Source: Phycisphaerae bacterium | GTDB taxonomy: Bacteria > Planctomycetota > Phycisphaerae > Tepidisphaerales > Tepidisphaeraceae | NCBI GenBank assembly: GCA_025924315.1 | Contig: JAICIO010000020.1 | Location: 1 to 64,000 of the forward strand | DNA: 64,000 bases | Direction: 5' to 3' | Shown here: one piece after another, positions 32,813 to 41,268 of the stretch | How positions within the stretch are numbered: the first letter of the stretch is position 1 | How the letters are laid out: every line of letters begins with the position of its first letter | Made by a program: the position numbers and the translations under genes | Notes under the pieces: model-generated | The model's input: only the letters and a program-made list of their open reading frames with translations | What the model was told of the DNA's origin: nothing | Databases searched by the model: none

Positions 32813-32879
32813 TGTCGCACAGCCGCCCTCGGCTGTGATGGCTTTCGGCGAAGCACAGCCGGGGGCGGCTGTGCCACAC
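32813..32879. repeat. REP family A, copy 4 (inverted pair)
   Basis: Two half-units in opposite orientation (32813-32838 and 32850-32879) with the CACAGCCG-CCCTCGGCTGTG core. It lies between two genes on the minus strand. Confidence 0.88.
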
Positions 32880-32894
32880 AGGGACGGCCGTGAA

Positions 32895-33545
32895 TCAAGT
32901 CGACATCGTTTGCAGTGTTTTAACCACGCACGCGGGGACGCCGACGACGGTGACGTGAGCCGGGACGTCTTCGATCACGACGGCGCCCGCGCCAACCGTT
33001 GTGTTCTCACCAATCGTCATGCACTGAATGATCTTTGCGCCGAGGCCGATGAACGCTTCGTCGCCGACGCGCACGCGACCCGCGAGGAGCGCGCCGGGGG
33101 CGATGTGGACGGCTTCGCCGATGATACATTCGTGATCGACGACGGCGCTGGTGTTGACGATGACGGAGTCGGCGAGCTTTGCTTCAGTGCAAACGACGGC
33201 GCCGGCGGCGATGACGACGTTTTTGCCGAGCGTCGCTGACGACGAAACGCTGGCGGCGGGATGGATCGCATTGATCAGCTCGAACCCCGCGTCGCGGGCG
33301 GCTTTCACGTAGCGGCGACGGGCACGATTGTCACCGATCGCGACGATCGCGTAGTTGTGCGTCTTCTTCAGCTTCGGGAGAAGGTTGGGGCCGCCAAGGA
33401 CTTCGAGACCGGCGACGGTCGTGCCGGCGAGCGATGCGTCAGCGTCGATGAAGCCCACCGGGTTTACATCGCCGCCGGCGCGCAGAATATCGAGCACGAC
33501 CTTGCCATGTCCGCCGGCGCCGATGATGAGAACGTCCATGGTCAT
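32895..33545 (-). CDS. NeuD-like sugar O-acyltransferase
   Basis: A 216-residue acetyltransferase with N-terminal Rossmann-like nucleotide/PLP-free domain (VLIIGAGGHGKVVLDILR, residues 4-21) and a left-handed beta-helix from about residue 95 of hexapeptide repeats (SATLGKNVVIAAGAVV, GRVRVGDEAFIGLGAKII), with the catalytic His candidate in DHECIIG. NeuD and PglD relatives acetylate activated sugars. It is placed with polysaccharide genes, which agrees. The start may be 33545 or 33539. It is followed upstream by REP copy 5. Confidence 0.88.
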   Translation of the reverse strand: MTMDVLIIGAGGHGKVVLDILRAGGDVNPVGFIDADASLAGTTVAGLEVLGGPNLLPKLKKTHNYAIVAIGDNRARRRYVKAARDAGFELINAIHPAASVSSSATLGKNVVIAAGAVVCTEAKLADSVIVNTSAVVDHECIIGEAVHIAPGALLAGRVRVGDEAFIGLGAKIIQCMTIGENTTVGAGAVVIEDVPAHVTVVGVPACVVKTLQTMST

Positions 33546-33582
33546 GTTATCGGCTTGTTCGTTAGGACAACTCCAAGGGTCG

Positions 33583-33654
33583 TGTGGCACAGCCGCCCTC
33601 GGCTGTGCTTCCGCGCCGAGCACAGTCCCGATCGATCGGGACTGTGCCACATCG
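33583..33654. repeat. REP family A, copy 5 (inverted pair, two variants)
   Basis: The first half has TGTGGCACAGCCGCCCTCGG; the second has GAGCACAGTCCCGATCGATC and GGGACTGTGCCACATCG, the same variant core seen in the first half of copy 1. It ends two bases before the stop of the KDPG aldolase gene. Confidence 0.88.
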
Positions 33655-33656
33655 TT

Positions 33657-34310
33657 TTATCCTTCTCGTGCTGCTTTGATCGTCTCGACGAACGATTTTG
33701 CGTTGTTTGTGATCGCGGTCCAGTCGCTCTTTTCCATCGCATCTTTTGAGACGAGTGACGAGCCTGCGCCAACGAAGACGGCGCCGGCCTTGATCCACGC
33801 GCCCGCGTTTTTTGTGTCGACTCCGCCGGTGGGAGTCAGTTTCAGTTGCGGGAGGGGGGCGAGGAGGTCTTTGAAATAGCCGGGGCCGAGGGCCGTCGAG
33901 GGGAAGACTTTTACGACGTCGGCGCCGTGCGTCCAGGCGGTGAGGATTTCTTTGGGCGTGAACGCGCCGGGGACGGAGATTTGGCCGTAGCGTCTTGTGG
34001 TTTCGACAATCTCGGGTTCGAAGGTGGGGGAGACGACGAAGCGAGCGCCGGCGGCGATGGCATCGCGCGCGGTGGCGGCGTCGAGGACGGTGCCGACGCC
34101 GATGATCGCCTTGTCGCCGAACTGGTCGGCGAGCTGCTCGATTCCGGCGATGGCTTTCGGCGTGCTCATCGTTACTTCAATGCTCGGACATCCGCCGGCC
34201 AGGAGGGCTTTGGCGATGTCGACGAGCTGGTCTTTGGATTTGGCGCGGATGACGGCGACGACGCCGGCCTGGGACATTTCGGTGAAGAGTTGGTCTTTGG
34301 TTCTGGGCAT
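33657..34310 (-). CDS. eda: KDPG/KHG aldolase
   Basis: A 217-residue class I aldolase. The Schiff-base Lys134 is in DVVKVFPS, the general base Glu45 in SIEVTMSTP, and the phosphate-binding segment is TPTGGVD. It splits 2-keto-3-deoxy-6-phosphogluconate to pyruvate and glyceraldehyde 3-phosphate (Entner-Doudoroff) or related keto acids. No kdgK or edd is adjacent, although a PfkB kinase is present at 5.6 kb; the link is speculation. The gene end lies next to REP copy 5. Confidence 0.9.
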   Translation of the reverse strand: MPRTKDQLFTEMSQAGVVAVIRAKSKDQLVDIAKALLAGGCPSIEVTMSTPKAIAGIEQLADQFGDKAIIGVGTVLDAATARDAIAAGARFVVSPTFEPEIVETTRRYGQISVPGAFTPKEILTAWTHGADVVKVFPSTALGPGYFKDLLAPLPQLKLTPTGGVDTKNAGAWIKAGAVFVGAGSSLVSKDAMEKSDWTAITNNAKSFVETIKAAREG

Positions 34311-34346
34311 ATCAGGTCGGTTTTATCGGAAAGGTTGATTGCTTGG

Positions 34347-34414
34347 TAGGGGCGATGCTTGCATCGCCCGGCATTGTTTTTGAAGGGAAGTGGGCGACGC
34401 AAGCGTCGCCCGTA
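34347..34414. repeat. GGGCGATGCTTGCATCGCCC repeat
   Basis: Two palindromic halves: GGGCGATGCTTGCATCGCCC and GGGCGACGCAAGCGTCGCCC, joined by a GGCATTGTTTTTGAAGGGAA linker, with TAGG and CGTA outer ends. It lies between divergent genes. Only one copy was noticed. Confidence 0.8.
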
Positions 34415-34459
34415 CAACGTCTGGTCACGTTCTCGGCGAGCGAGACCGTTATGTGAAGG

Positions 34460-34927
34460 ATGCCGGAATACGAGCGATTGCAGATCGAGACGTTGCTGCA
34501 ACCGAAGCCGGCGCCGATTGCGCGTGGGAGCGGCCTGTTCGTCATGCCGGCGACGGAGGTGTGCGACACGGTTTACCATTTCGCGGTTCGATCTGCGTTT
34601 CGGAAGAACGAGATCGATGCGTCGCAGGCGGTGGCGGTGTTCGATACAGATTCACTGCTGGCCGACGTGTGGAAGTATCTGAGCACGATCGAGGTGATCG
34701 TGGTTGAACTGACGACGTTGCAGCCGGAGTTGATGTACGTGCTGGGCATGTGTCATGGGATGGGGCGGTGTCCGATTCTGATTGTGCAGAAGGGGGAGGA
34801 CGTGCCGTTCGATCTCCGCGCGCTGCGGTGCATTGAGTATGAGCCGACACGGGAAGGGTTCTTCGAGCTGCGCGAGAACCTGACGCGGGCGGTGCGGACG
34901 TTCTTGAGCGCATCGCGCGCGTCGTAG
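34460..34927 (+). CDS. nucleoside 2-deoxyribosyltransferase-like / TIR-like protein
   Basis: A 155-residue Rossmann-like protein. The core strand VIVVELTTLQPELMYVLGMC (about residues 79-98) followed by CPILIVQ and VPFDLRALRCIEY resembles the nucleoside deoxyribosyltransferase and TIR-like families, which have 'NPNVxYELG'. The catalytic Glu of that motif is replaced here by Val94, so it may only bind nucleotide. The N-terminal 45 residues are a separate segment. The stop codon is provided by repeat family B. The gene stands alone on the plus strand. Function unknown; a role in nucleotide sensing is inference. Confidence 0.6.
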   Translation: MPEYERLQIETLLQPKPAPIARGSGLFVMPATEVCDTVYHFAVRSAFRKNEIDASQAVAVFDTDSLLADVWKYLSTIEVIVVELTTLQPELMYVLGMCHGMGRCPILIVQKGEDVPFDLRALRCIEYEPTREGFFELRENLTRAVRTFLSASRAS

Positions 34928-34998
34928 GGTGCGCTTCAGCGCACCGGTTATTTATTTCCGCGGAGAATGAATAACCGGTGCGCTGAAGCGCACCCTAC
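34924..34998. repeat. palindromic repeat, family B copy 2
   Basis: Same ends as copy 1. Its left GTAGGG supplies the TAG stop of the 34460 gene. The centre differs from copy 1 (TATTTCCGCGGAGAATGA). Confidence 0.9.
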
Positions 34999-35019
34999 GC
35001 GAGCGTTTTGTAGCTGCGA

Positions 35020-35178
35020 TCACGCGCTGCGCGCGAGGCGATAGAGACCGAGGAGGCAGAGGACCCCGCCGAGGACGGCGAGAGCGCCGCCGCTGTGCGT
35101 GCCTTTCATGACCAGGTTGCCGGACAGCCCGCCAATGATGAAGACCACGCCGATGACGATGTTGATGATCCCACGCAT
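35020..35178 (-). CDS. 52-residue two-helix membrane protein
   Basis: Two membrane segments (IINIVIGVVFIIGGLSG and ALAVLGGVLCLLGLYRLA) linked by a short polar turn. A GGGAGCAGGG stretch lies upstream of the ATG at 35178. Proteins of this type are common in planctomycetes and of unknown function. It is downstream of glnN-type GS on the same strand but separated from it by a terminator. Confidence 0.65.
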   Translation of the reverse strand: MRGIINIVIGVVFIIGGLSGNLVMKGTHSGGALAVLGGVLCLLGLYRLARSA

Positions 35179-35274
35179 AACCCTGCTCCCTTTGAAGACC
35201 CCATGAGATGAGACGGGCGGGATTGTAGCGGGTAGCAGCGGTTGATCCAAAGAATTTGCTGTGACGCATCAACG

Positions 35275-35325
35275 AGACACGGGCTTCCAGCCCGTGCGGG
35301 TGCGCACGGCCTGGAAGGCCGTGTC
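35275..35325. repeat. ACGGGCTTCCAGCCCGT repeat
   Basis: GACACGGGCTTCCAGCCCGT and ACGGCCTGGAAGGCCGTGTC are the two ends of an imperfect palindrome, each with its own internal stem. Widespread repeat word type; one copy here. Confidence 0.75.
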
Positions 35326-35348
35326 CCTTTCTCACGTCTCCGAAAAAG

Positions 35349-35378
35349 AAAGCCCCGGTGATTGCTCACCGGGGCTTT
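35349..35378 (-). terminator. Rho-independent terminator of type III glutamine synthetase
   Basis: Strong stem AAAGCCCCGGTG / CACCGGGGCTTT with a short loop, followed on the minus strand by CTTTTTC. It lies 30 bases downstream of the glutamine synthetase stop, so it is well placed for that transcript. It is near-symmetric and may also work for the plus strand. Confidence 0.8.
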
Positions 35379-35407
35379 TCGATTTCATCGTAACTGCTAC
35401 CAACGCA

Positions 35408-37588
35408 CTACTTGATAAACAGCATCTCGCGGTACGTGGGGAGCGGCCAGAGGTCGTCGGCGACGAGCGTTTCGAGCTTGTCGGCGGCGGTGCGGAGGTT
35501 GTTCAGCGCGGGGAAGACATCCGCCCGCATGTGCTTCGCGTGAGCGTATGCGTCGCCATCCGCGTGGTGGCCGTGGGCCTTCTCGAGCTTGTTGATCGAG
35601 AGCTGCAGGTCGTTGATGGCACTGACGAGCGTGCCGAAGCTTTCGACACCGGCGGGTGTGGCAGCGCCCGCAGCCTTCGCGGCGGCGATCGATTCGCCGA
35701 CTTCCTTCTGGTACCGAAGGGCGGCCGGCAGGATCATGCTCCTGGCCATCATCAAAGCCGTCTTGGCTTCGATGTCGAGCGTCTTTACATACGCTTCGGC
35801 CAGGATGTTGAAGCGGCTCTCGAGTTCCTTCGCGCTGTACACCTTGTACTTGGCGAACAGTTCGGTCGTGTCCTTGCGGGTGACGACCGGCAGAACTTCG
35901 ACGGTGTTCTTCAGATTCGGCAGGCCGCGCTTCTCGGCTTCGGCGTGCCATTCTTCCGAGTAACCGTTGCCGTTGAAGACGACCTTTTTGCTTTCCTTGA
36001 TGATCGGCGGAAGCAGTTCCTGGATCGCCTTGTTCAGGTCCTTGCCGGCCTTCACGTCGGCTTCGAGCTTGGTGGCGATGTAGTCGAGCGACTCCGCCAC
36101 GATCGTGTTGAGCACGGTGTTGGCTCCGGCGATGTTGGCCGAGCTACCGACCGCGCGGAACTCGAACTTGTTGCCCGTGAAGGCGAACGGCGAGGTGCGG
36201 TTGCGGTCGCCGGCTTCCTTTGGAAGCGGGGGAAGAACCGAGACGCCGGTCTCGAAAATCCCGCCTTGCTTCGACGACTTCGCGCCGCCTTTGTCGATCT
36301 GCTCGAAGACGTCGTTGAGCTGTTCGCCGAGGAAGATCGAGATGATCGCCGGCGGGGCTTCGTTGGCACCGAGGCGGTGATCGTTGTGGGCGGATGCGAT
36401 CGACAGACGCAGGATCTCGCTGTACTTCGCGACGGCGCGGATGACGGCGGCGCAGAAGATGAGGAACTGCGCGTTGTCGTGCGGGTTGTCGCCGGGGTTG
36501 AGCAGGTTCTCGCCGGTGTCAGTGGACATCGACCAGTTGTTGTGCTTGCCTGAGCCGTTGATGCCGGCGAAGGGCTTTTCATGAAGCAGGCAGACCAGAC
36601 CATAATGGTCGGCGATCTTGCGCATGACCTCCATGATCAGGTTCTGGTGATCCGTGGCGAGGTTGCTGTTCTCGAAGATCGGCGCGATTTCGTATTGCGA
36701 CGGCGCGACTTCGTTGTGACGCGTCTTCACCGGGACGCCGAGCTTGAAGAGTTCGGCTTCGCATTCGCTCATGCAGGCGAGGACGCGATCCGGAATCGAG
36801 CCGAAGTACTGGTCTTCGAGTTCCTGGCCCTTGGGCGGCGGAGCGCCGAACAGCGTGCGGCCGCAGGTGATGAGGTCGGGTCGGCCATAGTAAAAGTTCT
36901 TGTCGATCAGGAAGTATTCCTGCTCGGCGCCGACGGTCGTGAAGACTTTGCGGGCGGTGTTGTTGCCGAAAATCTTCAGGATGCGCATCGCCTGGGTGCT
37001 GAGCGCTTCCATCGAGCGAAGCAGCGGGGTTTTCTTGTCGAGCGCTTCGCCGGTCCAGCTCAGGAACGCGGTCGGGATGACCAGCGTCGAGCCGTTCGGG
37101 TTTTCCATGATGTACGCGGGAGAGGTCGGATCCCACGCGGTGTAGCCGCGCGCTTCGAACGTCGCGCGAAGACCGCCGCTGGGGAACGACGACGCGTCCG
37201 GTTCGCCTTTGATCAATTCCTTCCCGCTAAATTCCGCGAGCGCGCCGCCGTCGCCGTTGGGGGTGATGAAGCTGTCGTGTTTTTCCGCGGTGATGCCGGT
37301 CATTGGCTGGAACAAGTGCGTGTAGTGCGTCGCGCCGCGTTCGATCGCCCAGTCCTTCATGGCGCTGGCGATCGCGTCCGCGGCGCTCGGATCGAGCGGC
37401 ACCCCTAGCTTCACCGTCTGCTGCAGCGCCTTGAACGCCGGCTTCGGCAGACGCGCCTTCTGCACTTCTTCGTTGAAGACCATCGATCCGAAGAGGTCTT
37501 TGACGTGGGTCTTTTTGAAATCAACGCGATTCAGCTGATGCTTTGCACACGCGATAGCCTTGATCGCATCCTGGCGAACACTGGACAT
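35408..37588 (-). CDS. glnA: glutamine synthetase, type III
   Basis: A 726-residue GSIII (GlnN class), which makes glutamine from glutamate, ammonia and ATP as a dodecamer. Type III features are the length, [13 protein letters not shown] (about residue 203) instead of the type I order, [20 protein letters not shown] (about 280), and [13 protein letters not shown] (about 365). The ATG at 37588 has AGGAG eight bases upstream; an upstream frame extension is rejected. It has its own terminator. A type I enzyme is encoded 1.8 kb away. GSIII is known from Bacteroidetes, cyanobacteria and several PVC bacteria. The symbol glnN is also used. Confidence 0.94.
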   Translation of the reverse strand: MSSVRQDAIKAIACAKHQLNRVDFKKTHVKDLFGSMVFNEEVQKARLPKPAFKALQQTVKLGVPLDPSAADAIASAMKDWAIERGATHYTHLFQPMTGITAEKHDSFITPNGDGGALAEFSGKELIKGEPDASSFPSGGLRATFEARGYTAWDPTSPAYIMENPNGSTLVIPTAFLSWTGEALDKKTPLLRSMEALSTQAMRILKIFGNNTARKVFTTVGAEQEYFLIDKNFYYGRPDLITCGRTLFGAPPPKGQELEDQYFGSIPDRVLACMSECEAELFKLGVPVKTRHNEVAPSQYEIAPIFENSNLATDHQNLIMEVMRKIADHYGLVCLLHEKPFAGINGSGKHNNWSMSTDTGENLLNPGDNPHDNAQFLIFCAAVIRAVAKYSEILRLSIASAHNDHRLGANEAPPAIISIFLGEQLNDVFEQIDKGGAKSSKQGGIFETGVSVLPPLPKEAGDRNRTSPFAFTGNKFEFRAVGSSANIAGANTVLNTIVAESLDYIATKLEADVKAGKDLNKAIQELLPPIIKESKKVVFNGNGYSEEWHAEAEKRGLPNLKNTVEVLPVVTRKDTTELFAKYKVYSAKELESRFNILAEAYVKTLDIEAKTALMMARSMILPAALRYQKEVGESIAAAKAAGAATPAGVESFGTLVSAINDLQLSINKLEKAHGHHADGDAYAHAKHMRADVFPALNNLRTAADKLETLVADDLWPLPTYREMLFIK

Positions 37589-38499
37589 AGCCCAACTCCT
37601 GATTGAAAAGCTGCCCGAGACGATTGCCGCCCGGGAAAGGCGGCGGATGAATCCGTCAATGATAACCGAGTGCTTGCTGTTTAAGCAAAGGAACCGGCCG
37701 TCTACGCACGCTCCGCCGCGCGACTTTAGCAAACCGCGTGCGAGGTGAAAAATCCGGAAAACGTGCAGGAAACCCCGATCGGGCGCGCTTAGAAACTAGG
37801 CAGCGCATGAGTGAAGAAGATATTTCGCGCGCGAAGCGCGCACCGGTTTGTGAGCTGTCGAAAAACCCTCTCGTGGTGGGTTCGTTTCGAAGATTCGCTG
37901 CGCGATCGTTTCCGAACATTTCGGAGCATCCTGGAACATCCACGAACATCATCCGCGCCCGCGACGTCATTCGAACCGGCTTAGCGTCGCAAAATCGAGG
38001 CCTCGCGACCGAGTTGGCTTCGTTTCGCATTTTCGCCTCGGCGCGAACATTTCGGAACATTTCGGAGCATCCCTGGACGCTCGCAAATAACCGAGCGACC
38101 GTTGTTCGCCGTCAAGGCCGTCCCAGAGCGAAGCGCCGGGCGGCATGCATTCCCCTCCTTCCGAATGAACTGTGACGCCGCGAACCGGCGCCAGCGAGGA
38201 ACAATCCTCACCGCGCGCGATCCTACCGCCGCCGCTCGCAAAATTCCGCGGAAAAATCCGCGTGTGATTTGCTGTAGCGGGAGGGCGAGGCTCCTGCCGA
38301 GCCGTCTTTGCGCGGATGACACTCGAACGGCTCGGCTGGAAGCCTTGCCCTCCCATTGCCTGCGACGAAGGGCTGAAAGGCTCCGATGCCCACGAGTCGC
38401 GAGGTCGTTCGTCCCAGATCGTGGCTCCCCACTTCCTAACGCCTGTTTCGTTTCCCGAACTAGACCATTTTGGGACGTCCGATGTCCGGTTTCCGTTTC
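37589..38499. other. 911-bp region without a convincing gene
   Basis: Between the type III GS start and the methyltransferase stop. It holds the GS leader, two copies of GAACATTTCGGAGCATCC (37914-37934 and 38044-38076, the second with an extra internal unit), repeat family C copy 2, and small frames on both strands. The frames are Arg/Ser/Pro-rich, change frame across the repeats and have no ribosome binding sites. I see no gene; a non-coding RNA cannot be excluded. Confidence 0.55.
38279..38354. repeat. palindromic repeat, family C copy 2
   Basis: GGGAGGGCGAGGCTCCTGCC on the left and GGCTGGAAGCCTTGCCCTCC on the right, with the GCCGAGCCG/CGGCTCGGC inner stem. The right arm is more diverged than in copy 1 at 7472. 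Confidence 0.85.
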
Positions 38500-39189
38500 C
38501 TACGATGCTGGGCTGACCGTATACGTCGCCCACCAAAAAGCCCGGCCGATTTTCACCTGAAGGTTCGTCGCAGCGCCGGCCAAGCATTGGCGCACACGGC
38601 TTTCATCGAACTCATTGTCGACAAGCTCGAAATTGAACCCATCTTCACGTCGCATGCTGAACGTGTCCGGTGATCCATCCCTGGTGTACATCTGCTGCTT
38701 CCAGTTCGCGCTGTATTGTTGACCGGCCGCGAAGACGCGACCGCCCGGCCCCAACCTGGCGTGCAGCACTGACAAGAAGCGAGCAGCAGCCGGCGCGGGC
38801 AGATGATTGAAGAAGTTCAAGTGCATGGCGCACACGAACTCGTCTTTCAAGCTGCCGATGTCGAAAGCATTGACACAGCGGAAACGGACGCGATCGCGCG
38901 GCAGCCGTAGTCCTTCGGCGTTCGCGAGTAGATTCGGAGCCGCGTCAGTAGCGAGCACGAAGCCTGCCGTTTCCGCCGCGAACTGAGTCCACCGACCCAT
39001 GCCACATGCCACTTCTAAAACACGGCGACCGCTGACGAAGGCCCGAAGGTCTTGCACCATCTCGTGCGCCCAGTGATTCGGATCGCGCTGAACGTCGTTG
39101 AAAAATCCAGCGGCATCGCCCGGCTTCTGAGGAAGTCTCGCTTCATTGTAGTAATGGACCATGTTGCTGAGGTAATCGGTCTCGAGCAT
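38500..39189 (-). CDS. class I SAM-dependent methyltransferase
   Basis: A 229-residue Rossmann methyltransferase. SAM-binding motif I is VLEVACGMGRWT (about residue 57), motif II is VLATDAAP with acidic Asp, and the post-motif FVCAMHLNFFNHL follows (about 115). The substrate cannot be read. ATG 39189 has GGAAGGG just upstream, a little close; MVHYYN at 39162 is an alternative start. It is divergent from the type I glutamine synthetase gene. Confidence 0.82.
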   Translation of the reverse strand: MLETDYLSNMVHYYNEARLPQKPGDAAGFFNDVQRDPNHWAHEMVQDLRAFVSGRRVLEVACGMGRWTQFAAETAGFVLATDAAPNLLANAEGLRLPRDRVRFRCVNAFDIGSLKDEFVCAMHLNFFNHLPAPAAARFLSVLHARLGPGGRVFAAGQQYSANWKQQMYTRDGSPDTFSMRREDGFNFELVDNEFDESRVRQCLAGAATNLQVKIGRAFWWATYTVSPAS

Positions 39190-39395
39190 ATCCCTTCCGT
39201 AGAATGATGGATACCGTGGTCTCCGTGGTAATAGATGGCACCATAATCCACTTGTACGACGACGCGAGAAAAAGCGTCCTGAAAAAGCAAGTGAGCTGTC
39301 ATTGAACGACACCCGGTCGCCGCCCGCCATCTTTGACGCTATCTCTGGGCGTCATTAGCATCATCCGCCGAACCCATCATCACTCGAGGGAAGCC

Positions 39396-40808
39396 ATGAA
39401 GCCACAGGACGTTCTCAAGCTTGTCAAAGATAAACACGTTCAGTTCATCGATTTGCGGTTCATGGATTTTCCGGGGCTTTGGCAGCATACGACGCTTCCC
39501 GTCACCGAGCTGACGCTCGATAGTTTCGAACATGGGTTTGGGTTTGATGGCTCGTCGATTCGGGGGTGGCAGGCGATTAATGAGTCGGACATGTTGCTCG
39601 TGCCTGTTGCCGACACCGCCAAGATCGATCCGTTTTTGCAGCACACGACGATCTCGATCATCTGCGACGTGCGCGATCCGATTACGAAGAAGGAGTATTC
39701 GCGCGATCCGCGGTCGATTGCGCGGAAGACGACGGAGTATCTCCGCAAAATCAAGATCGCGGACACGGCGTTTTTCGGGCCTGAGCTCGAGTTCTTCATC
39801 TTCGATTACGCGTGGTACGACCAGGGGATCAACTTCGCGAAATATCACGTGGGATCGCGCGAAGGGATCTGGGGCCGCGGCGACGAGGACGAGACGAATG
39901 CGGGCTACAAGATTCGTCTCAAGGAAGGTTATTTCCCCACTCCGCCGATGGATACGATGCAGAACATCCGCTCGGAGATGGTGGCGGAGCTGATGAACCT
40001 CGGCATTCCGGTCGAGGCGCATCACCACGAAGTCGCGACCGGCGGGCAGTGCGAGATCGACATGCGTTACCAGGACCTGGTGACGATGAGCGACAACGTG
40101 ATGATGTACAAGTATGTCGCGAAGAACGTCGCGGCGCGTCATGGGAAGGTTGTGACGTTCATGCCCAAGCCGCTGTTCCAGGACAACGGCAGCGGCATGC
40201 ATGTGCACTTCAGCCTGTGGAAGGGCGACAAGCCGCTGTTCGCGGGGAACAAATATGCGGGCCTCAGCCAGATGGGCCTGTGGGCGATCGGCGGGATTCT
40301 GCGGCACGCGAAGGCGTTGTGCGCGCTGTGTAATCCGACGACGAACAGCTACAAGCGGCTGGTTCCGGGCTACGAAGCGCCGGTGAATCTCGTTTACTCA
40401 AGCCGTAATCGCTCGGCCGCGATTCGGATCCCCATGTATAGCGATAATCCTAAAACCAAGCGATTGGAGTTCCGCTGTCCGGACAGCAGCTGCAATCCGT
40501 ATCTCGCGTTCAGCGCGATCACGATGGCCGCCATCGATGGCATCCAGAACAAGCTCGATCCCGGCGATCCGCTCGACAAGAACATGTACCACCTGACCAT
40601 GGACGAGCTCGACAAAATCGGCTCCGCCCCCGGCTCGCTCGAGGAAGCGCTCGATCAGCTCGAAACCGACCACGACTTCCTATTGAAGGGCGACGTCTTC
40701 ACGGCCGACGTGATTCACTACTGGATCAAGTACAAGCGAGAAAACGAGGTCGACGCCATCCGCATGCGCCCACACCCATACGAGTTCTGCATGTACTTTG
40801 ATATCTAG
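39396..40808 (+). CDS. glnA: glutamine synthetase, type I
   Basis: A 470-residue GSI dodecamer subunit. FGFDGSSIRGWQAINESDML (about residue 45), FGPELEFFIFD (about 125), HHHEVATGGQCEID (about 206), NGSGMHVHFSL (about 263) and NRSAAIRIP (about 348) are the standard site segments. The Tyr of the adenylylation loop may be that in KNMYHLTMDEL (about 393), so control by GlnE is possible but not shown. GAGGGAAG precedes the ATG at a good distance; the longer TTG frame is rejected. The GxxExxY element begins 5 bases after its stop. Confidence 0.95.
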   Translation: MKPQDVLKLVKDKHVQFIDLRFMDFPGLWQHTTLPVTELTLDSFEHGFGFDGSSIRGWQAINESDMLLVPVADTAKIDPFLQHTTISIICDVRDPITKKEYSRDPRSIARKTTEYLRKIKIADTAFFGPELEFFIFDYAWYDQGINFAKYHVGSREGIWGRGDEDETNAGYKIRLKEGYFPTPPMDTMQNIRSEMVAELMNLGIPVEAHHHEVATGGQCEIDMRYQDLVTMSDNVMMYKYVAKNVAARHGKVVTFMPKPLFQDNGSGMHVHFSLWKGDKPLFAGNKYAGLSQMGLWAIGGILRHAKALCALCNPTTNSYKRLVPGYEAPVNLVYSSRNRSAAIRIPMYSDNPKTKRLEFRCPDSSCNPYLAFSAITMAAIDGIQNKLDPGDPLDKNMYHLTMDELDKIGSAPGSLEEALDQLETDHDFLLKGDVFTADVIHYWIKYKRENEVDAIRMRPHPYEFCMYFDI

Positions 40809-40813
40809 GAGAA

Positions 40814-41260
40814 TTGTCCACGAAGGACACGAAGGGACACGAAGAAAGACATCATCGGACCAGCCGCTTCCAGTCGAGGCGGCCTTCGTCTCCGAAGTTG
40901 ATGATGATGCCGACTCGAAGGCCAGTGGCTTTGAGATAGTTCAGCATCTGTGCCTCTTCTTTGCTTCCGATCTGGTTCATGGCTTTCAATTCGACGAGGA
41001 CGGTTCCATAGCAAACGATGTCGGCAAAATACTTCTTGTCAAGACAGCGACCTTTGTAATAGATGCACAGTTCCTTTTGTGGTTCAAATGGAATCGCGCG
41101 CGACGTTAGCTCAAGCTCCATCGCTTCTTGATACACCGCCTCAAGAAAACCACTTCCGAGCTCGCGATGCACATCAATCGCGGCGCCGACGATCGCATAC
41201 ACCTCGTCCTTCAGAAGTAGCTCTGCCATATTCGTGTCCCTTCGTGTCCTTCGTGGACAA
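40814..41260. mobile_element. 447-bp inverted-repeat element carrying a GxxExxY gene
   Basis: The left arm 40814-40843 and right arm 41231-41260 are a perfect 30-bp inverted repeat, TTGTCCACGAAGGACACGAA and ten more bases. The arms frame the GxxExxY gene tightly: the left arm ends 8 bases beyond the stop, the right arm starts one base before the ATG. No target-site duplication of more than 3-5 bases was found. The arm core also occurs at 1988-2062 and 2284-2308. The call as mobile is inference from structure. Confidence 0.6.
40852..41229 (-). CDS. GxxExxY family protein
   Basis: A 125-residue protein with the naming motif G27-x-x-E30-x-x-Y33 (GSGFLEAVYQEAM) and a PD-(D/E)xK-like core, Asp70 (YFAD) and Glu80-x-Lys82 (VELKA). 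The family (PF13366-type) is predicted to be nuclease-like, but no biochemical role is established. It is common in planctomycetes and candidate phyla, often in several copies, and as cargo of repetitive elements. Here inverted repeats abut both ends of the gene, so its ribosome binding site and terminator, if any, must lie within the repeats. Transcription from outside or from the arm is likely. Confidence 0.9.
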   Translation of the reverse strand: MAELLLKDEVYAIVGAAIDVHRELGSGFLEAVYQEAMELELTSRAIPFEPQKELCIYYKGRCLDKKYFADIVCYGTVLVELKAMNQIGSKEEAQMLNYLKATGLRVGIIINFGDEGRLDWKRLVR

Positions 41261-41268
41261 TGAATTAA

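Noticed and set aside
35277-35378. possible riboswitch between glutamine synthetase and the small membrane gene
   Set aside because: The structures are a repeat and an ordinary terminator with strong U-tract; no aptamer-like conserved core was seen.
37738-38587. several open frames on both strands
   Set aside because: Low-complexity, repeat-derived words change frame within the region and no ribosome binding site is present.
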